From positions 1 to 34,665 of the forward strand of contig CALVBV010000012.1 of assembly GCA_944325815.1 (NCBI GenBank): a stretch of DNA of 34,665 bases, written 5' to 3'. The position numbers and the translations under genes are program-made. The stretch comes from Candidatus Gastranaerophilales bacterium. GTDB taxonomy: Bacteria > Cyanobacteriota > Vampirovibrionia > Gastranaerophilales > Gastranaerophilaceae. This document shows, one piece after another, positions 8,291 to 15,169 of this stretch (the first letter of the stretch is position 1; the number at the start of each line of letters is the position of its first letter). Below the pieces are notes generated by a model. The model had not been told where the DNA came from. It saw only the letters and a list, made by a program, of their open reading frames with translations, and ran no database searches.

Positions 8291-9229
8291 ATGAGCGAAG
8301 TAAAAACATACAGGCAGATGAGAGAAGAGTTTTATGCCAAATACCGCGACGTGATAGTTCCCGCGGTATCAGGGTTTGAAAAAGAACGTAAAACAAAGCT
8401 TCTTCTTGCACTCTGCTCAAGCGCTGTACTATTTCTTTTTGGTATAGTGTGCGCATATATTGTTTTTACCTCTGAACATCGTTCCAGAAATGATGGAGAT
8501 GCAATAGGTATTATTTTTGCTGCGGCTATAGGAGTTTATTTTGTGTTTAAAAAATCTTTTGAAGAAAAGATTAAAGAAAAAATCATGCCAACTGTTTGTT
8601 CCTGTTTTGAAAATTTAAGATGGCTTACACCAAAAGAGCAAGAAAACGCAAATGGGAGTATATTACTGGCTTCCTATCTTATTGATTCATATACATCAGA
8701 AAGTTTTGATGATATTTTTGAAGGGAAACACAACGGAGTCGGATACACAATTGTGGAATCCGAGTTTTCTACAGGTTCCGGAAAAAACCGGCGGACTGTT
8801 TTTGATGGCGTTGTTGTCATACTTGATATGAATAAAAAATTTACCGGCAATACTATTATAAGACCGGACAGTTTTACACATTCCTCTCCGGCCAAGAATC
8901 TTAGGCATACGACTTTAGAAGATGTGGTTTTTGAGAAAAAGTTTGATGTTTATACAGACGATGAAGTTGAGGCAAGATATCTGATAACTCCGTCATTTAT
9001 GGAAAGACTGAATAAGATGAAGGTTGCCTTCTCGGCTGATAAAATATCCTGCGCATTTTATGATAAATATCTTCTTGTCGGGCTTCACACATCAAAAGAT
9101 TTATTTTCATTGGGTTCATTATTCAAGCCTGTGGACGATTCCAAACAGTTTTTCACTATGTATGAAGAAATTGTCTCTATAATTAAGCTCATTGAGCATT
9201 TCAAACTGAATCAGAAAATAGGGCTCTAG
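8291..9229 (+). CDS. DUF3137-type membrane protein, paralogue 3
   Basis: A 312-residue protein, nearly collinear with paralogue 2. It has the same N-terminal Y-R-Q-M-R-E-E-F-Y block, two hydrophobic segments (about 36-56 and 67-85), FDDIFEGKHNGVGYTIVESEF, the DDEVEARYLITPSFMERL signature and the C-terminal FKLNQKIGL. It lacks the Asn/Lys-rich insertion of its twin. It starts two bases after the twin's stop, behind an AGGA in the same sequence context, so the duplication included the gene junction. The putative next promoter (TTGCGA) begins eight bases after its stop. Function is unknown; an envelope role with LemA is inferred from order. Confidence 0.75.
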   Translation: MSEVKTYRQMREEFYAKYRDVIVPAVSGFEKERKTKLLLALCSSAVLFLFGIVCAYIVFTSEHRSRNDGDAIGIIFAAAIGVYFVFKKSFEEKIKEKIMPTVCSCFENLRWLTPKEQENANGSILLASYLIDSYTSESFDDIFEGKHNGVGYTIVESEFSTGSGKNRRTVFDGVVVILDMNKKFTGNTIIRPDSFTHSSPAKNLRHTTLEDVVFEKKFDVYTDDEVEARYLITPSFMERLNKMKVAFSADKISCAFYDKYLLVGLHTSKDLFSLGSLFKPVDDSKQFFTMYEEIVSIIKLIEHFKLNQKIGL

Positions 9230-9236
9230 GCTTCGA

Positions 9237-9265
9237 TTGCGAAAAAGCTTGTTTTTTTGTAAAAT
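9237..9265 (+). promoter_or_regulatory. Promoter for hepT-mntA-tmk-prfB, predicted leaderless
   Basis: TTGCGA (9237-9242), a 17-base spacer, TAAAAT (9260-9265), then exactly six bases to the ATG at 9272. The predicted +1 is therefore the A of the start codon. No Shine-Dalgarno sequence is present before this gene. Confidence 0.55.
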
Positions 9266-9271
9266 AAAATT

Positions 9272-9685
9272 ATGGAGAATATTGAACTTGATATAGAATC
9301 TCTAAGAAAAGCATTCGATTCTTTGGAAAAAGCTTTTACTGTTTATCAAAAAGGCAGTTTGGAACAGGATATCTGCGATATTTATGCTGATTCCTGCGTT
9401 AAACGGTTTGAATATACTTTTGAAACCGCCTGGAAGCTTATGAAAAAATATTTTAAACTTCAATATTCCAAAAAGGAGGAAGAGCTTACCATGAATAATA
9501 TATTCAGATTTATGGAAGGTTATGGTTTTACTGACTCCTGGCTAAAGTGGAAAGATTATTATGCCATGAGGAATAATACTTCACATGAATACAACTTTGA
9601 AAAATCACGCAATCTAATTAAAATTATTCCGGATTTTCTTTCTGATGTAAAATTCTTATTAAATAAATGGGATTCCCTGTCATGA
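9272..9685 (+). CDS. HepT-like HEPN toxin (HI0074 / nucleotidyltransferase substrate-binding type)
   Basis: A 137-residue all-helical HEPN-fold protein of the nucleotidyltransferase substrate-binding family. The conserved R-x4-H-x-Y motif appears as RNNTSHEY (R100, H105, Y107). In HepT toxins R and H form the RNase centre, and the tyrosine is the residue AMPylated by the partner MntA. The helices around VKRFEYTFETAWKLMKKYF (about 43-61) are typical of the family. Its stop overlaps the partner's ATG in ATGA, so the two are translationally coupled. The start has no ribosome binding site but has a -10 element six bases upstream. It heads an operon with two essential genes. RNase activity is family knowledge; activity here is inferred. 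Confidence 0.85.
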   Translation: MENIELDIESLRKAFDSLEKAFTVYQKGSLEQDICDIYADSCVKRFEYTFETAWKLMKKYFKLQYSKKEEELTMNNIFRFMEGYGFTDSWLKWKDYYAMRNNTSHEYNFEKSRNLIKIIPDFLSDVKFLLNKWDSLS

Positions 9686-9969
9686 TAAAAGGTGTAAGCA
9701 GAGAAGAAGAACAAATAATCCAAAACATACTTGCAGCTTATAAAAACGATTACGAATTTTACTATTATGGCTCAAGGGTTAAAGGTAATTTTGAAAAAAT
9801 ATCGGATTTGGATATTTTGATAAAAAGCAATATACCTTATGAAAAATTAGAAATTATAAAATTTCTTTTTGACCAATCGAATTTACCATACGTTGTCAAC
9901 TTTACAGATTATGCCGCAATAGACGAAAAATTTTATACACTTATAGAGAAGGATTTGGTACAGATTTAG
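9682..9969 (+). CDS. MntA-like minimal nucleotidyltransferase antitoxin (HI0073 type)
   Basis: A 95-residue minimal nucleotidyltransferase. The signature GS-x10-D-x-D is exact: G30-S31 in YYYGSRVKG, then D42 and D44 in SDLDILI. A further acidic residue in NFTDYA near 74 could be the third metal ligand. MntA enzymes neutralise HepT by transferring AMP to its motif tyrosine. I chose the ATG at 9682 because it forms the ATGA overlap with the hepT stop and has GGGA about nine bases upstream. An in-frame ATG at 9667 would add five residues. The stop is one base from the tmk start, so antitoxin and thymidylate kinase are on one message. Confidence 0.85.
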   Translation: MIKGVSREEEQIIQNILAAYKNDYEFYYYGSRVKGNFEKISDLDILIKSNIPYEKLEIIKFLFDQSNLPYVVNFTDYAAIDEKFYTLIEKDLVQI

Positions 9970-9970
9970 A

Positions 9971-10579
9971 ATGAAACGAGGCTTATTTATAACATTTGAA
10001 GGTGCTGACGGATGCGGAAAAACTACCCAGATAGAACTTCTGGACAAATATTTGCGCGCCGCTGGGCGTGATACGCTTCTCACCAGAGAGCCGGGCTCAA
10101 GGGGATTAGGCGAAAAGTTAAGAGAAATTTTGCTCAATTATGAGGGAGAAGTATCCCCGACTGCCGAATCTTTTTTATTTCTCTCAGACAGAGCTCAGCA
10201 TGTTGACTGTATTATAAAACCCGCACTCAGGGAAGGAAAAATCGTTCTCTGTGACAGGCATACAGATTCAACTGTTGCGTATCAAGGCTACGGAAGAGAG
10301 CTGGATATTGAAAAAATTAATTACCTGAACAATATTGCAACCGGAGGGCTGAAACCGGATTTAACAATCGTTTTCGATATTGATATTGAAACTTCACTTT
10401 CAAGAGTCGGGAAGAACAAAGATAGGATGGAATCTGCAGGAATTGAATTTTTTAACCGCGTGCGGCAAGGTTATCTTGAAATTGCTCGAAAAGAACCGCA
10501 AAGGGTAAAAGTTATAGATTCTTCCGATACAATAGAGAATATACACAAAAAAGTTTTGGAGTTAGTAAACAATTTATGA
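9971..10579 (+). CDS. tmk: Thymidylate kinase
   Basis: A 202-residue dTMP kinase, which phosphorylates dTMP to dTDP with ATP for DNA synthesis. The P-loop [11 protein letters not shown] occupies residues 9-19. The nucleotide-binding DRH motif is at 95-97, followed by [12 protein letters not shown] lid-like segment [10 protein letters not shown] lies near 145-154. Length and motif order are normal. It starts one base after the mntA stop and its own stop overlaps the prfB start in ATGA, so it sits in the middle of a tightly coupled operon. Placing this essential gene immediately downstream of a toxin-antitoxin pair is unusual. Confidence 0.95.
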   Translation: MKRGLFITFEGADGCGKTTQIELLDKYLRAAGRDTLLTREPGSRGLGEKLREILLNYEGEVSPTAESFLFLSDRAQHVDCIIKPALREGKIVLCDRHTDSTVAYQGYGRELDIEKINYLNNIATGGLKPDLTIVFDIDIETSLSRVGKNKDRMESAGIEFFNRVRQGYLEIARKEPQRVKVIDSSDTIENIHKKVLELVNNL

Positions 10580-11637
10580 ACTTGCAGGAACTGGAAGAGC
10601 GTATCAGCAAAAACAGACAGAATATGGATTTTGAAGCTTTAAATCAGGAACTAAAGGATTTAGAGGGCAGACTTCAGACGCCTGAAGTTTGGTCAAATCA
10701 GAATCTGGCATCCGAGCTGGGGCAAAAATCAAGAGAAATCAAAGAAACATTAGAAATGTTTTCGAGATGGAACAACATTATAGAGGACGCTAAAACCGCT
10801 CAGGAAATAGGAGATGAAGAACTCATTAAAGAAAGTGAATCTGCTCTTCAAAATTTAGAAAAAGACCTTGATAAATACGACATTCAGAAAATGCTTTCAG
10901 GCGAGTATGATGAGGCTGATGCGTTTTTGAGTATTAATGCGGGCGCCGGAGGAACAGACGCACAGGATTGGGCCAATATGCTTCTTAGAATGTATACCAG
11001 ATGGGCAGAATCAAAGGGCTGGAAGGTTGAACTTGTTGATAAATCAGAAGGCGAAGAAGCCGGCATAAAATCTGCAACCATAAAAATTACAGGCAAATAC
11101 GCTTACGGGTATGCAAAAGCTGAAAAAGGCGTACACAGACTTGTAAGAATATCACCTTTCAATGCAAACGGCAAAAGGCAGACAAGTTTTGCCTCCTGCG
11201 AAGTCTCTCCGATAATTCCGGATTATGAAAAGACCATTACGATTCCGCCGGAAGACATAGAAGTAGACACAATGCGCTCAGGCGGCGCCGGCGGGCAGAA
11301 TGTCAATAAGGTTGAAACCGCCGTAAGAATATTGCACAAACCGACAGGAATTGTTGTTAAATGCCAGCAGGAACGTTCGCAGCTTCAAAATAAAGAAAAT
11401 GCAATGCAAATGCTTGCTTCAAAGCTTCTGGAAATCCGCCAGAGAGAACACGAAAAGAAGCTTGCGGAACTTAAGGGCGAAAATTTTGATATCAACTTTG
11501 GTTCACAAATCCGTTCTTACGTTTTCCATCCGTACAAATTAGTAAAAGACCACCGCACAGGATTTGAGATGGGAAATGTTGATGCTGTTATGGACGGCGA
11601 TTTAGACGGTTTTATTGAAGCATACCTAAAGGGGTAA
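10576..11637 (+). CDS. prfB: Peptide chain release factor 2
   Basis: A 353-residue class I release factor that reads UAA and UGA and triggers peptidyl-tRNA hydrolysis. The type-2 specificity tripeptide SPF is at 193-195 in [18 protein letters not shown]. The catalytic GGQ is at 239-241 in [18 protein letters not shown]. The N-terminal domain runs straight through the region where many bacteria have an in-frame UGA and a +1 frameshift site. Here no stop or slippery CTT-TGA is present and one frame encodes the whole protein. It overlaps tmk by four bases (ATGA). No terminator hairpin with a T-run immediately follows; instead the repeat-rich spacer begins. Confidence 0.96.
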   Translation: MNLQELEERISKNRQNMDFEALNQELKDLEGRLQTPEVWSNQNLASELGQKSREIKETLEMFSRWNNIIEDAKTAQEIGDEELIKESESALQNLEKDLDKYDIQKMLSGEYDEADAFLSINAGAGGTDAQDWANMLLRMYTRWAESKGWKVELVDKSEGEEAGIKSATIKITGKYAYGYAKAEKGVHRLVRISPFNANGKRQTSFASCEVSPIIPDYEKTITIPPEDIEVDTMRSGGAGGQNVNKVETAVRILHKPTGIVVKCQQERSQLQNKENAMQMLASKLLEIRQREHEKKLAELKGENFDINFGSQIRSYVFHPYKLVKDHRTGFEMGNVDAVMDGDLDGFIEAYLKG

Positions 11638-11703
11638 ATGTAAAGCAATACCGGTTTTAATAAGTTGAAGAGCTTAAAAGTTGAGAAGTTTAGTGGTTTA
11701 GTC

Positions 11704-11732
11704 GTTGAGAAGAAGTTATAAATGTTGAAGAG
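11704..11732. repeat. 29-nt direct repeat, copy 1
   Basis: Identical over 29 bases to 11885-11913. The unit begins GTTGAGAAGAAG and ends TGTTGAAGAG. Confidence 0.85.
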
Positions 11733-11763
11733 CGGAAGAGTGGAAGAGTTGACAAATAATTAT

Positions 11764-11800
11764 CCCCTCTCCCCTTGTGGGAGAGGGCCGGGGAGAGGGG
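11764..11800. repeat. Inverted repeat with two alternative stems
   Basis: The 5' arm CCCCTCTCCCC (11764-11774) can pair perfectly with GGGGAGAGGGG (11790-11800; 11 bp). Alternatively nine bases of it can pair with GGGAGAGGG (11779-11787), leaving a short loop. The two stems are mutually exclusive. No T-run follows. Confidence 0.75.
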
Positions 11801-11838
11801 TCAGCTTGGGTTGAATAGTTAAGGAGTTTGTAACAGTT

Positions 11839-11856
11839 CCTCCCTAATGAGGGAGG
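11839..11856. repeat. 7-bp inverted repeat with 4-base loop
   Basis: CCTCCCT, loop AATG, AGGGAGG, followed by TTAGGTGGGTG. The layout resembles the 11764-11800 element: a purine/pyrimidine stem plus a G-rich tail. Confidence 0.7.
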
Positions 11857-11884
11857 TTAGGTGGGTGCCGGCCTTGGTTGAGGA

Positions 11885-11913
11885 GTTGAGAAGAAGTTAT
11901 AAATGTTGAAGAG
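11885..11913. repeat. 29-nt direct repeat, copy 2
   Basis: Perfect copy of 11704-11732, 181 bases downstream. Confidence 0.85.
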
Positions 11914-11922
11914 TGGATAAGC

Positions 11923-12001
11923 TGAATAGTTGAAAAGTAGTTATAAATTCTTAGTCACTTAGTCACTTAGTCACTTTATAAACGCACGCCTCACGCTTCA
12001 C
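11923..12001. repeat. Imperfect tandem repeat unit A with 8-nt microrepeat
   Basis: Begins TGAATAGTTGAAAAG, then TTATAAATTCTT, then three CTTAGTCA octamers (11950-11976), then a tail ending CACGCTTCA. It is the counterpart of 12010-12103. Confidence 0.75.
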
Positions 12002-12009
12002 TCATTACT

Positions 12010-12103
12010 TGAATAGTTGAACAGCCGTTATAAATTCTTGATCACTTAGTCACTTGGTCACTTGGTCACTCCATAAATGCCCCTTTCACCCTTCACGCTT
12101 CAC
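12010..12103. repeat. Imperfect tandem repeat unit B with 8-nt microrepeat
   Basis: Same order as unit A: TGAATAGTTGAACAG, TTATAAATTCTT, three TCACTTRG-type octamers (12042-12070), then a tail ending CACGCTTCAC. The octamers have drifted from CTTAGTCA to CTTGGTCA in two of three copies. Confidence 0.75.
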
Positions 12104-12312
12104 GAGCAGTAGTCTACCACATTACAGAAAGGTTTAGGAGTTAAGCCGTTTAGAAGAATTTATATATAAAACATTAATAAATTTAAAGCAGTGTGAATAA
12201 ATCAGCAATTTAAACAATTAAAAATTTTATCCGCACATTTTATAAATTTTTCCACTCTTTTTATTATAAGCAAATATTTTTTCATATATAATAATCATAG
12301 AGGAGAGAAAAA

Positions 12313-13686
12313 ATGATAAACGACCTTACCAAAGGCGCACCGGTTAAGTTGATGCTGTTTTTCTCCGTACCGCTTTTGATAGGAAATATATTTCAACAAT
12401 TTTACAATATAGCCGATATTATTATTGTAGGCAGAGTTCTGGGTATGAATGCTCTGGCAGCCGTCGGCGCAGTTTCGCCTTTATTCTTTCTGATAATGTT
12501 TATTATTGTGGGACTGACAAACGGGTTTGCTGTTATTACGGGACAAAAATTCGGCGCGAAGGATTTTGCCGGTGTAAGACGTTCTGTCACTATGTCATCT
12601 ATTTTGTGCTTTGCTTTTACCATTATTTTTACTCTGTTTTGTGCAATATTTATGAAGTATTTATTGCATTTTATGAACGTACCGAAAGCTATTTATAATG
12701 ACGCTTTCTGGTATATTCAAATTGTTGTGGCCGGACTTATGATTGCAAGTTTTTATAACCTGCTTGCAAGTATCATAAGAGCCCTGGGTGACAGTCTTAC
12801 TCCACTTTATTGTCTTATTATTGCCTCTGTATTGAATATATTTCTTGCATTGCTTTTTATTCTCAAATTTCATTGGGGTGTGCCCGGATCTGCCGTTGCA
12901 GTAGTTTTGTCGCAGGCGATTTCCGTAATTTTGTGTACATGGTACGTAAAAATCAAATTCCCCATTCTCCACCTTTCTAAAAAAGACTGGATTTTTAATT
13001 GGAAAAAGGATTATACATTTGCAATCCTTCACTTAAAAGTCGGCATTCCAATGGCTGTTCAGTTTACGATTTTGGGGCTAAGCATTTTAATTATTCAAAG
13101 TGTATGCAATTCTTTCGGTCCGGATGTTATTGCCGCTTTTACCGCAGCACTTCGGATTGAGCAGATTGCAACATTGCCGATGATATCATTCGGGGTTGCT
13201 CTGTCGGCTTATGTAGCTCAAAATTTCGGTGCGCGGAAATTCTCAAGAATCAGGTATGGCGTAAAGAAGGCCTCTTTGATTAATATCGGAATAAGTATTT
13301 TTATGGCGTTAATTATGCATTTCTGGGGCGGGGCCTTTGTTAGAGTTTTTATAGGGAGAGGAAATGAACATGTTGTAAAAATTGCGCATGATTATTTGTT
13401 CATAAGTTCCTTATTTTATCTTTTCCTTGCTCAAATCTTTATATACAGAAACGCTCTTCAAGGACTGGGAAGAGCTGTTATTCCAATGCTTGCATCTGCG
13501 GGGGAACTTTTGATGAGGTCTTTTGCAGCAGTTTATTTAGCCGTAAGAATAGGGTATTTCGGAGTATTTTATGCAGGTCCTATCGCTTGGGTTGCAGCAT
13601 CATTAGTCCTTGCCGGAGGGTATTACACAACCATTAAAACTTTTATTTATAAAACACAAAAAAAATTAAGACAGTCAAGGGGTTAA
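12313..13686 (+). CDS. MATE family multidrug/metabolite efflux transporter
   Basis: A 457-residue inner-membrane protein with about 12 hydrophobic helices in two related halves, the normal size and layout of MATE cation antiporters. The N-terminal hallmark is visible: P-L-L-I-G-N-I-F-Q-Q-F-Y-N, then D-I-I-I-V-G-R and G-M-N-A-L-A-A-V-G-A (residues about 20-55). The second-half counterpart is around 240-300 (IPMAVQF, MISFGVALSAYVAQNFGA). The family uses Na+ or H+ gradients to export cationic drugs or metabolites; the substrate cannot be told from sequence. The start is fixed by AGAGGAGAG upstream. Its TAA stop interlocks with the TAA of the convergent acyltransferase gene in TTAA. Confidence 0.9.
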   Translation: MINDLTKGAPVKLMLFFSVPLLIGNIFQQFYNIADIIIVGRVLGMNALAAVGAVSPLFFLIMFIIVGLTNGFAVITGQKFGAKDFAGVRRSVTMSSILCFAFTIIFTLFCAIFMKYLLHFMNVPKAIYNDAFWYIQIVVAGLMIASFYNLLASIIRALGDSLTPLYCLIIASVLNIFLALLFILKFHWGVPGSAVAVVLSQAISVILCTWYVKIKFPILHLSKKDWIFNWKKDYTFAILHLKVGIPMAVQFTILGLSILIIQSVCNSFGPDVIAAFTAALRIEQIATLPMISFGVALSAYVAQNFGARKFSRIRYGVKKASLINIGISIFMALIMHFWGGAFVRVFIGRGNEHVVKIAHDYLFISSLFYLFLAQIFIYRNALQGLGRAVIPMLASAGELLMRSFAAVYLAVRIGYFGVFYAGPIAWVAASLVLAGGYYTTIKTFIYKTQKKLRQSRG

Positions 13687-14786
13687 CTGTTTTTTGCCTT
13701 TTCCATGCTGTGTTTTAAATTTTGGCAAATAGTATCAAGAATTTTGTCAGAGCTATGTTTGTTTGAGGCAGTCATTATCTTTTGCTTTTCAACACCTTCT
13801 GTATACATAATCCCGGTTTTATAATGTTTAAAATAGAGCGGTCTGCCTATATAAATTCTGCCGAGACTGCCTTTTTGTTTTTTTGAATAATCTATTCCAA
13901 CAGGGACAACACGCACACTTTTTTTGTGTTTTACGGCTTCTTTTATAAAAGAAGCAATACCCGGCTGAATCCGTTCATCTAAAGATTTGGACTGATAAGC
14001 GGAATTATTTCCTTCCGGAAATATAAATATATTTGATTTATTTTTTATAAATTCCTGCATAAGATTTTTCATTGTTTTAGCGTTGAAAGCTCTGTCTTTC
14101 TTGCCCAGCGAGGCGTCGACTTCAACAAGCCCAAGCTTTCTGTAAATATTACCGATTTTAGGATGAACAATTTTCAGCATGTTCCGGCTCACAAGGATTT
14201 TCGGACGCGGACATTTTGTCTGTTTCCCTTGAGAGGCATAGAGCTTGCAGAGCATAGAACTTAAAAATGCATAAATAAATTTATCTTTGTGATAGTTAGG
14301 ATGATTTAGCACAAAAATAGTACTGTTGTCTGATTGTGCAATTCTATCCAGTATTTTATCTTCTGTATTCGCAATAATGAATTTATTTTCGAGAGTATTT
14401 CCGATTTTTGCCAGTTCTTCAATATATTCACCGGACTCCTGACCGGTATTTACAAAACCGGAATTGAGTTCATTTATTGCTCGTTTATTATCAAAAAGAA
14501 AAATTCTGTCAGCAAGGATTCTTGAGTATAATATAATCTTTTTTTGAATATTTACAAGCATTTTTTCAAGTAATGTCTTAGGGGCATTAAAGTATTTACA
14601 GAGGATTTTATTTTTAATAAATACAGACAAGTTATCAAGACCTTTGACTATAGAATTTTCATTAAACATGGAATCCAGATGCGTTGATTGGGAAAATAGC
14701 GGCGTATTCCTTAACATTTCGCGGTTGTTAAGCGGAATTTTTGCTCTGAATTGCGGGGTATAAATTTTTTGATTTGTTACTTGCAT
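13683..14786 (-). CDS. PlsC-like acyltransferase with lineage-specific N-terminus
   Basis: A 367-residue protein with an acyltransferase core in its second half. The motif-I region reads VLNHPNYHKDKF (residues 160-170), with H162 and D168 separated by five residues rather than the usual four. Motif III is IFPEGNNS (255-262), followed by GIASFIKEAVKHKKSVRVVPVGIDY. Such enzymes acylate lysophosphatidate or related lipids at the membrane. The first 110 residues, with an early PQFRAKI tail, match no domain I know. I chose the ATG at 14786 because TATAAT ends six bases upstream. A longer frame using a non-ATG start would have to run through that promoter. The stop is shared with the MATE gene in TTAA. 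Confidence 0.68.
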   Translation of the reverse strand: MQVTNQKIYTPQFRAKIPLNNREMLRNTPLFSQSTHLDSMFNENSIVKGLDNLSVFIKNKILCKYFNAPKTLLEKMLVNIQKKIILYSRILADRIFLFDNKRAINELNSGFVNTGQESGEYIEELAKIGNTLENKFIIANTEDKILDRIAQSDNSTIFVLNHPNYHKDKFIYAFLSSMLCKLYASQGKQTKCPRPKILVSRNMLKIVHPKIGNIYRKLGLVEVDASLGKKDRAFNAKTMKNLMQEFIKNKSNIFIFPEGNNSAYQSKSLDERIQPGIASFIKEAVKHKKSVRVVPVGIDYSKKQKGSLGRIYIGRPLYFKHYKTGIMYTEGVEKQKIMTASNKHSSDKILDTICQNLKHSMEKAKNS

Positions 14787-14792
14787 ACTGTA

Positions 14793-14798
14793 ATTATA
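14793..14798 (-). promoter_or_regulatory. TATAAT six bases upstream of the acyltransferase ATG
   Basis: A perfect -10 hexamer on the minus strand, then TACAGT, then ATG at 14786. +1 is predicted at the start codon, giving a leaderless mRNA. The -35 is weak. Confidence 0.5.
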
Positions 14799-14867
14799 AA
14801 ACACAAAAAAATAAAATTTGTTAGTTTTAAAATCAAATGATGTGACTTTTTTATCTGTTATATAAAT

Positions 14868-14896
14868 TTGAAAGAAAAGAGGCTTTATGTTATACT
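14868..14896 (+). promoter_or_regulatory. Strong promoter for tRNA-Ala and the downstream UvrA-like gene
   Basis: TTGAAA (14868-14873), a 17-base spacer and TATACT (14891-14896), each one mismatch from consensus. Predicted +1 is near 14903, which is 174 bases before the intact tRNA but only 48 before the truncated tRNA copy at 14951. Confidence 0.6.
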
Positions 14897-14923
14897 TTGA
14901 ATTGCGAATGCAGGCGCAGATAT

Positions 14924-14968
14924 TGAAAATTAACAATTAAATATCACTAAGGGGCGTTAGCGCAGTTG
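14924..14968 (+). repeat. 45-nt direct repeat, upstream copy, containing the first 18 nt of the tRNA-Ala gene
   Basis: Differs by one base from 15050-15094. It contains tRNA positions 1-18 (14951-14968) and 27 bases of leader, then diverges. It is a broken tRNA start with no tRNA body. Confidence 0.85.
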
Positions 14969-15049
14969 ACTCTGCCGAGGAAAAGGTGACTAAATGTCAC
15001 GTTTTCCGAGAGGTAGCCAAGGCGAAGGCCTTGCGCGCTACGCAACTGC
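14969..15049. repeat. 81-nt insert between the tRNA-Ala repeats
   Basis: The segment contains the 29-nt hairpin at 14979-15007, a small AAGGC/GCCTT hairpin near 15019-15032, and a right end (15035-15049) that is an inverted near-copy of the tRNA D-arm at 15088-15101. No coding capacity. It looks like a small non-autonomous insertion or a rearrangement product. Confidence 0.55.
14979..15007. repeat. 29-nt hairpin repeat, copy 2
   Basis: Outer arms GGAAAA/TTTTCC and inner arms GTGAC/GTCAC with loop TAAAT and one G/G mismatch. The core is the reverse complement of the hairpin at 437-465, and the outermost pairs covary with it. Confidence 0.75.
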
Positions 15050-15094
15050 TGAAAATTAACAATTGAATATCACTAAGGGGCGTTAGCGCAGTTG
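15050..15094 (+). repeat. 45-nt direct repeat, downstream copy
   Basis: The copy joined to the intact tRNA-Ala gene; 44 of 45 bases match 14924-14968. Confidence 0.85.
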
Positions 15095-15149
15095 GTAGCG
15101 CACGACACTGGCAGTGTCGGGGTCAGGGGTTCGAATCCCCTACGCTCCA
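15077..15149 (+). tRNA. tRNA-Ala (anticodon GGC)
   Basis: A complete 73-nt cloverleaf. The acceptor GGGGCGT pairs with ACGCTCC (one G-U), with discriminator A. The D-arm is GCGC/GCGC. The anticodon stem CGACA/TGTCG holds the loop CTGGCAG, giving anticodon GGC (Ala, codons GCC/GCU). The variable loop is five bases. The T-arm is AGGGG TTCGAAT CCCCT. The 3' CCA is not encoded. The first 18 bases are repeated 126 bases upstream. The UvrA-like gene begins 20 bases after it. Confidence 0.97.
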
Positions 15150-15169
15150 TTTTTTGGGAGTTAGCCGGT

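Larger units (their letters stand above)
11638..12312. other. 675-base spacer built of degenerate repeats
   Basis: No credible gene is present. From 11640 to about 12103 the spacer is assembled from short repeats: an identical 29-nt direct repeat, two GC-richer hairpins, a pair of imperfect tandem units of about 80-95 bases containing 8-nt microrepeats, and many GTTGAAGAG / GAATAGTTGA-like words. From 12104 to 12312 it is AT-rich and holds the promoter region of the MATE gene, including TATAAT at 12287-12292 and a GAGGAGAG ribosome binding site. Confidence 0.8.

Noticed and set aside
9667-9681. Upstream ATG for the MntA-like protein
   Set aside because: The ATG at 9682 forms the typical ATGA overlap with hepT and has GGGA at better spacing.
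10576-10700. Programmed frameshift in prfB
   Set aside because: No in-frame stop or CTT-TGA-type slip site; the reading frame is continuous from the ATGA overlap.
11950-12070. CRISPR-like array
   Set aside because: The repeats are 8-nt octamers with no unique spacers, and the larger units are imperfect tandem copies; no cas gene is nearby.
12661-13032. 123-aa minus-strand frame inside the MATE gene
   Set aside because: Antisense shadow of membrane-helix codons; no start signal and no recognisable motif.
14787-14936. Longer acyltransferase frame with 50 extra residues
   Set aside because: It would start on a non-ATG codon and run through a perfect TATAAT; the extra residues are Phe/Tyr/Lys-rich like AT-rich noncoding DNA.
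15092-15169. Possible N-terminal extension of the UvrA-like protein starting inside the tRNA gene
   Set aside because: The extension would translate the tRNA-Ala body; the ATG at 15170 has GGGAG upstream and begins just before the conserved V-R-G-A-R-V-H-N-L-K-N.
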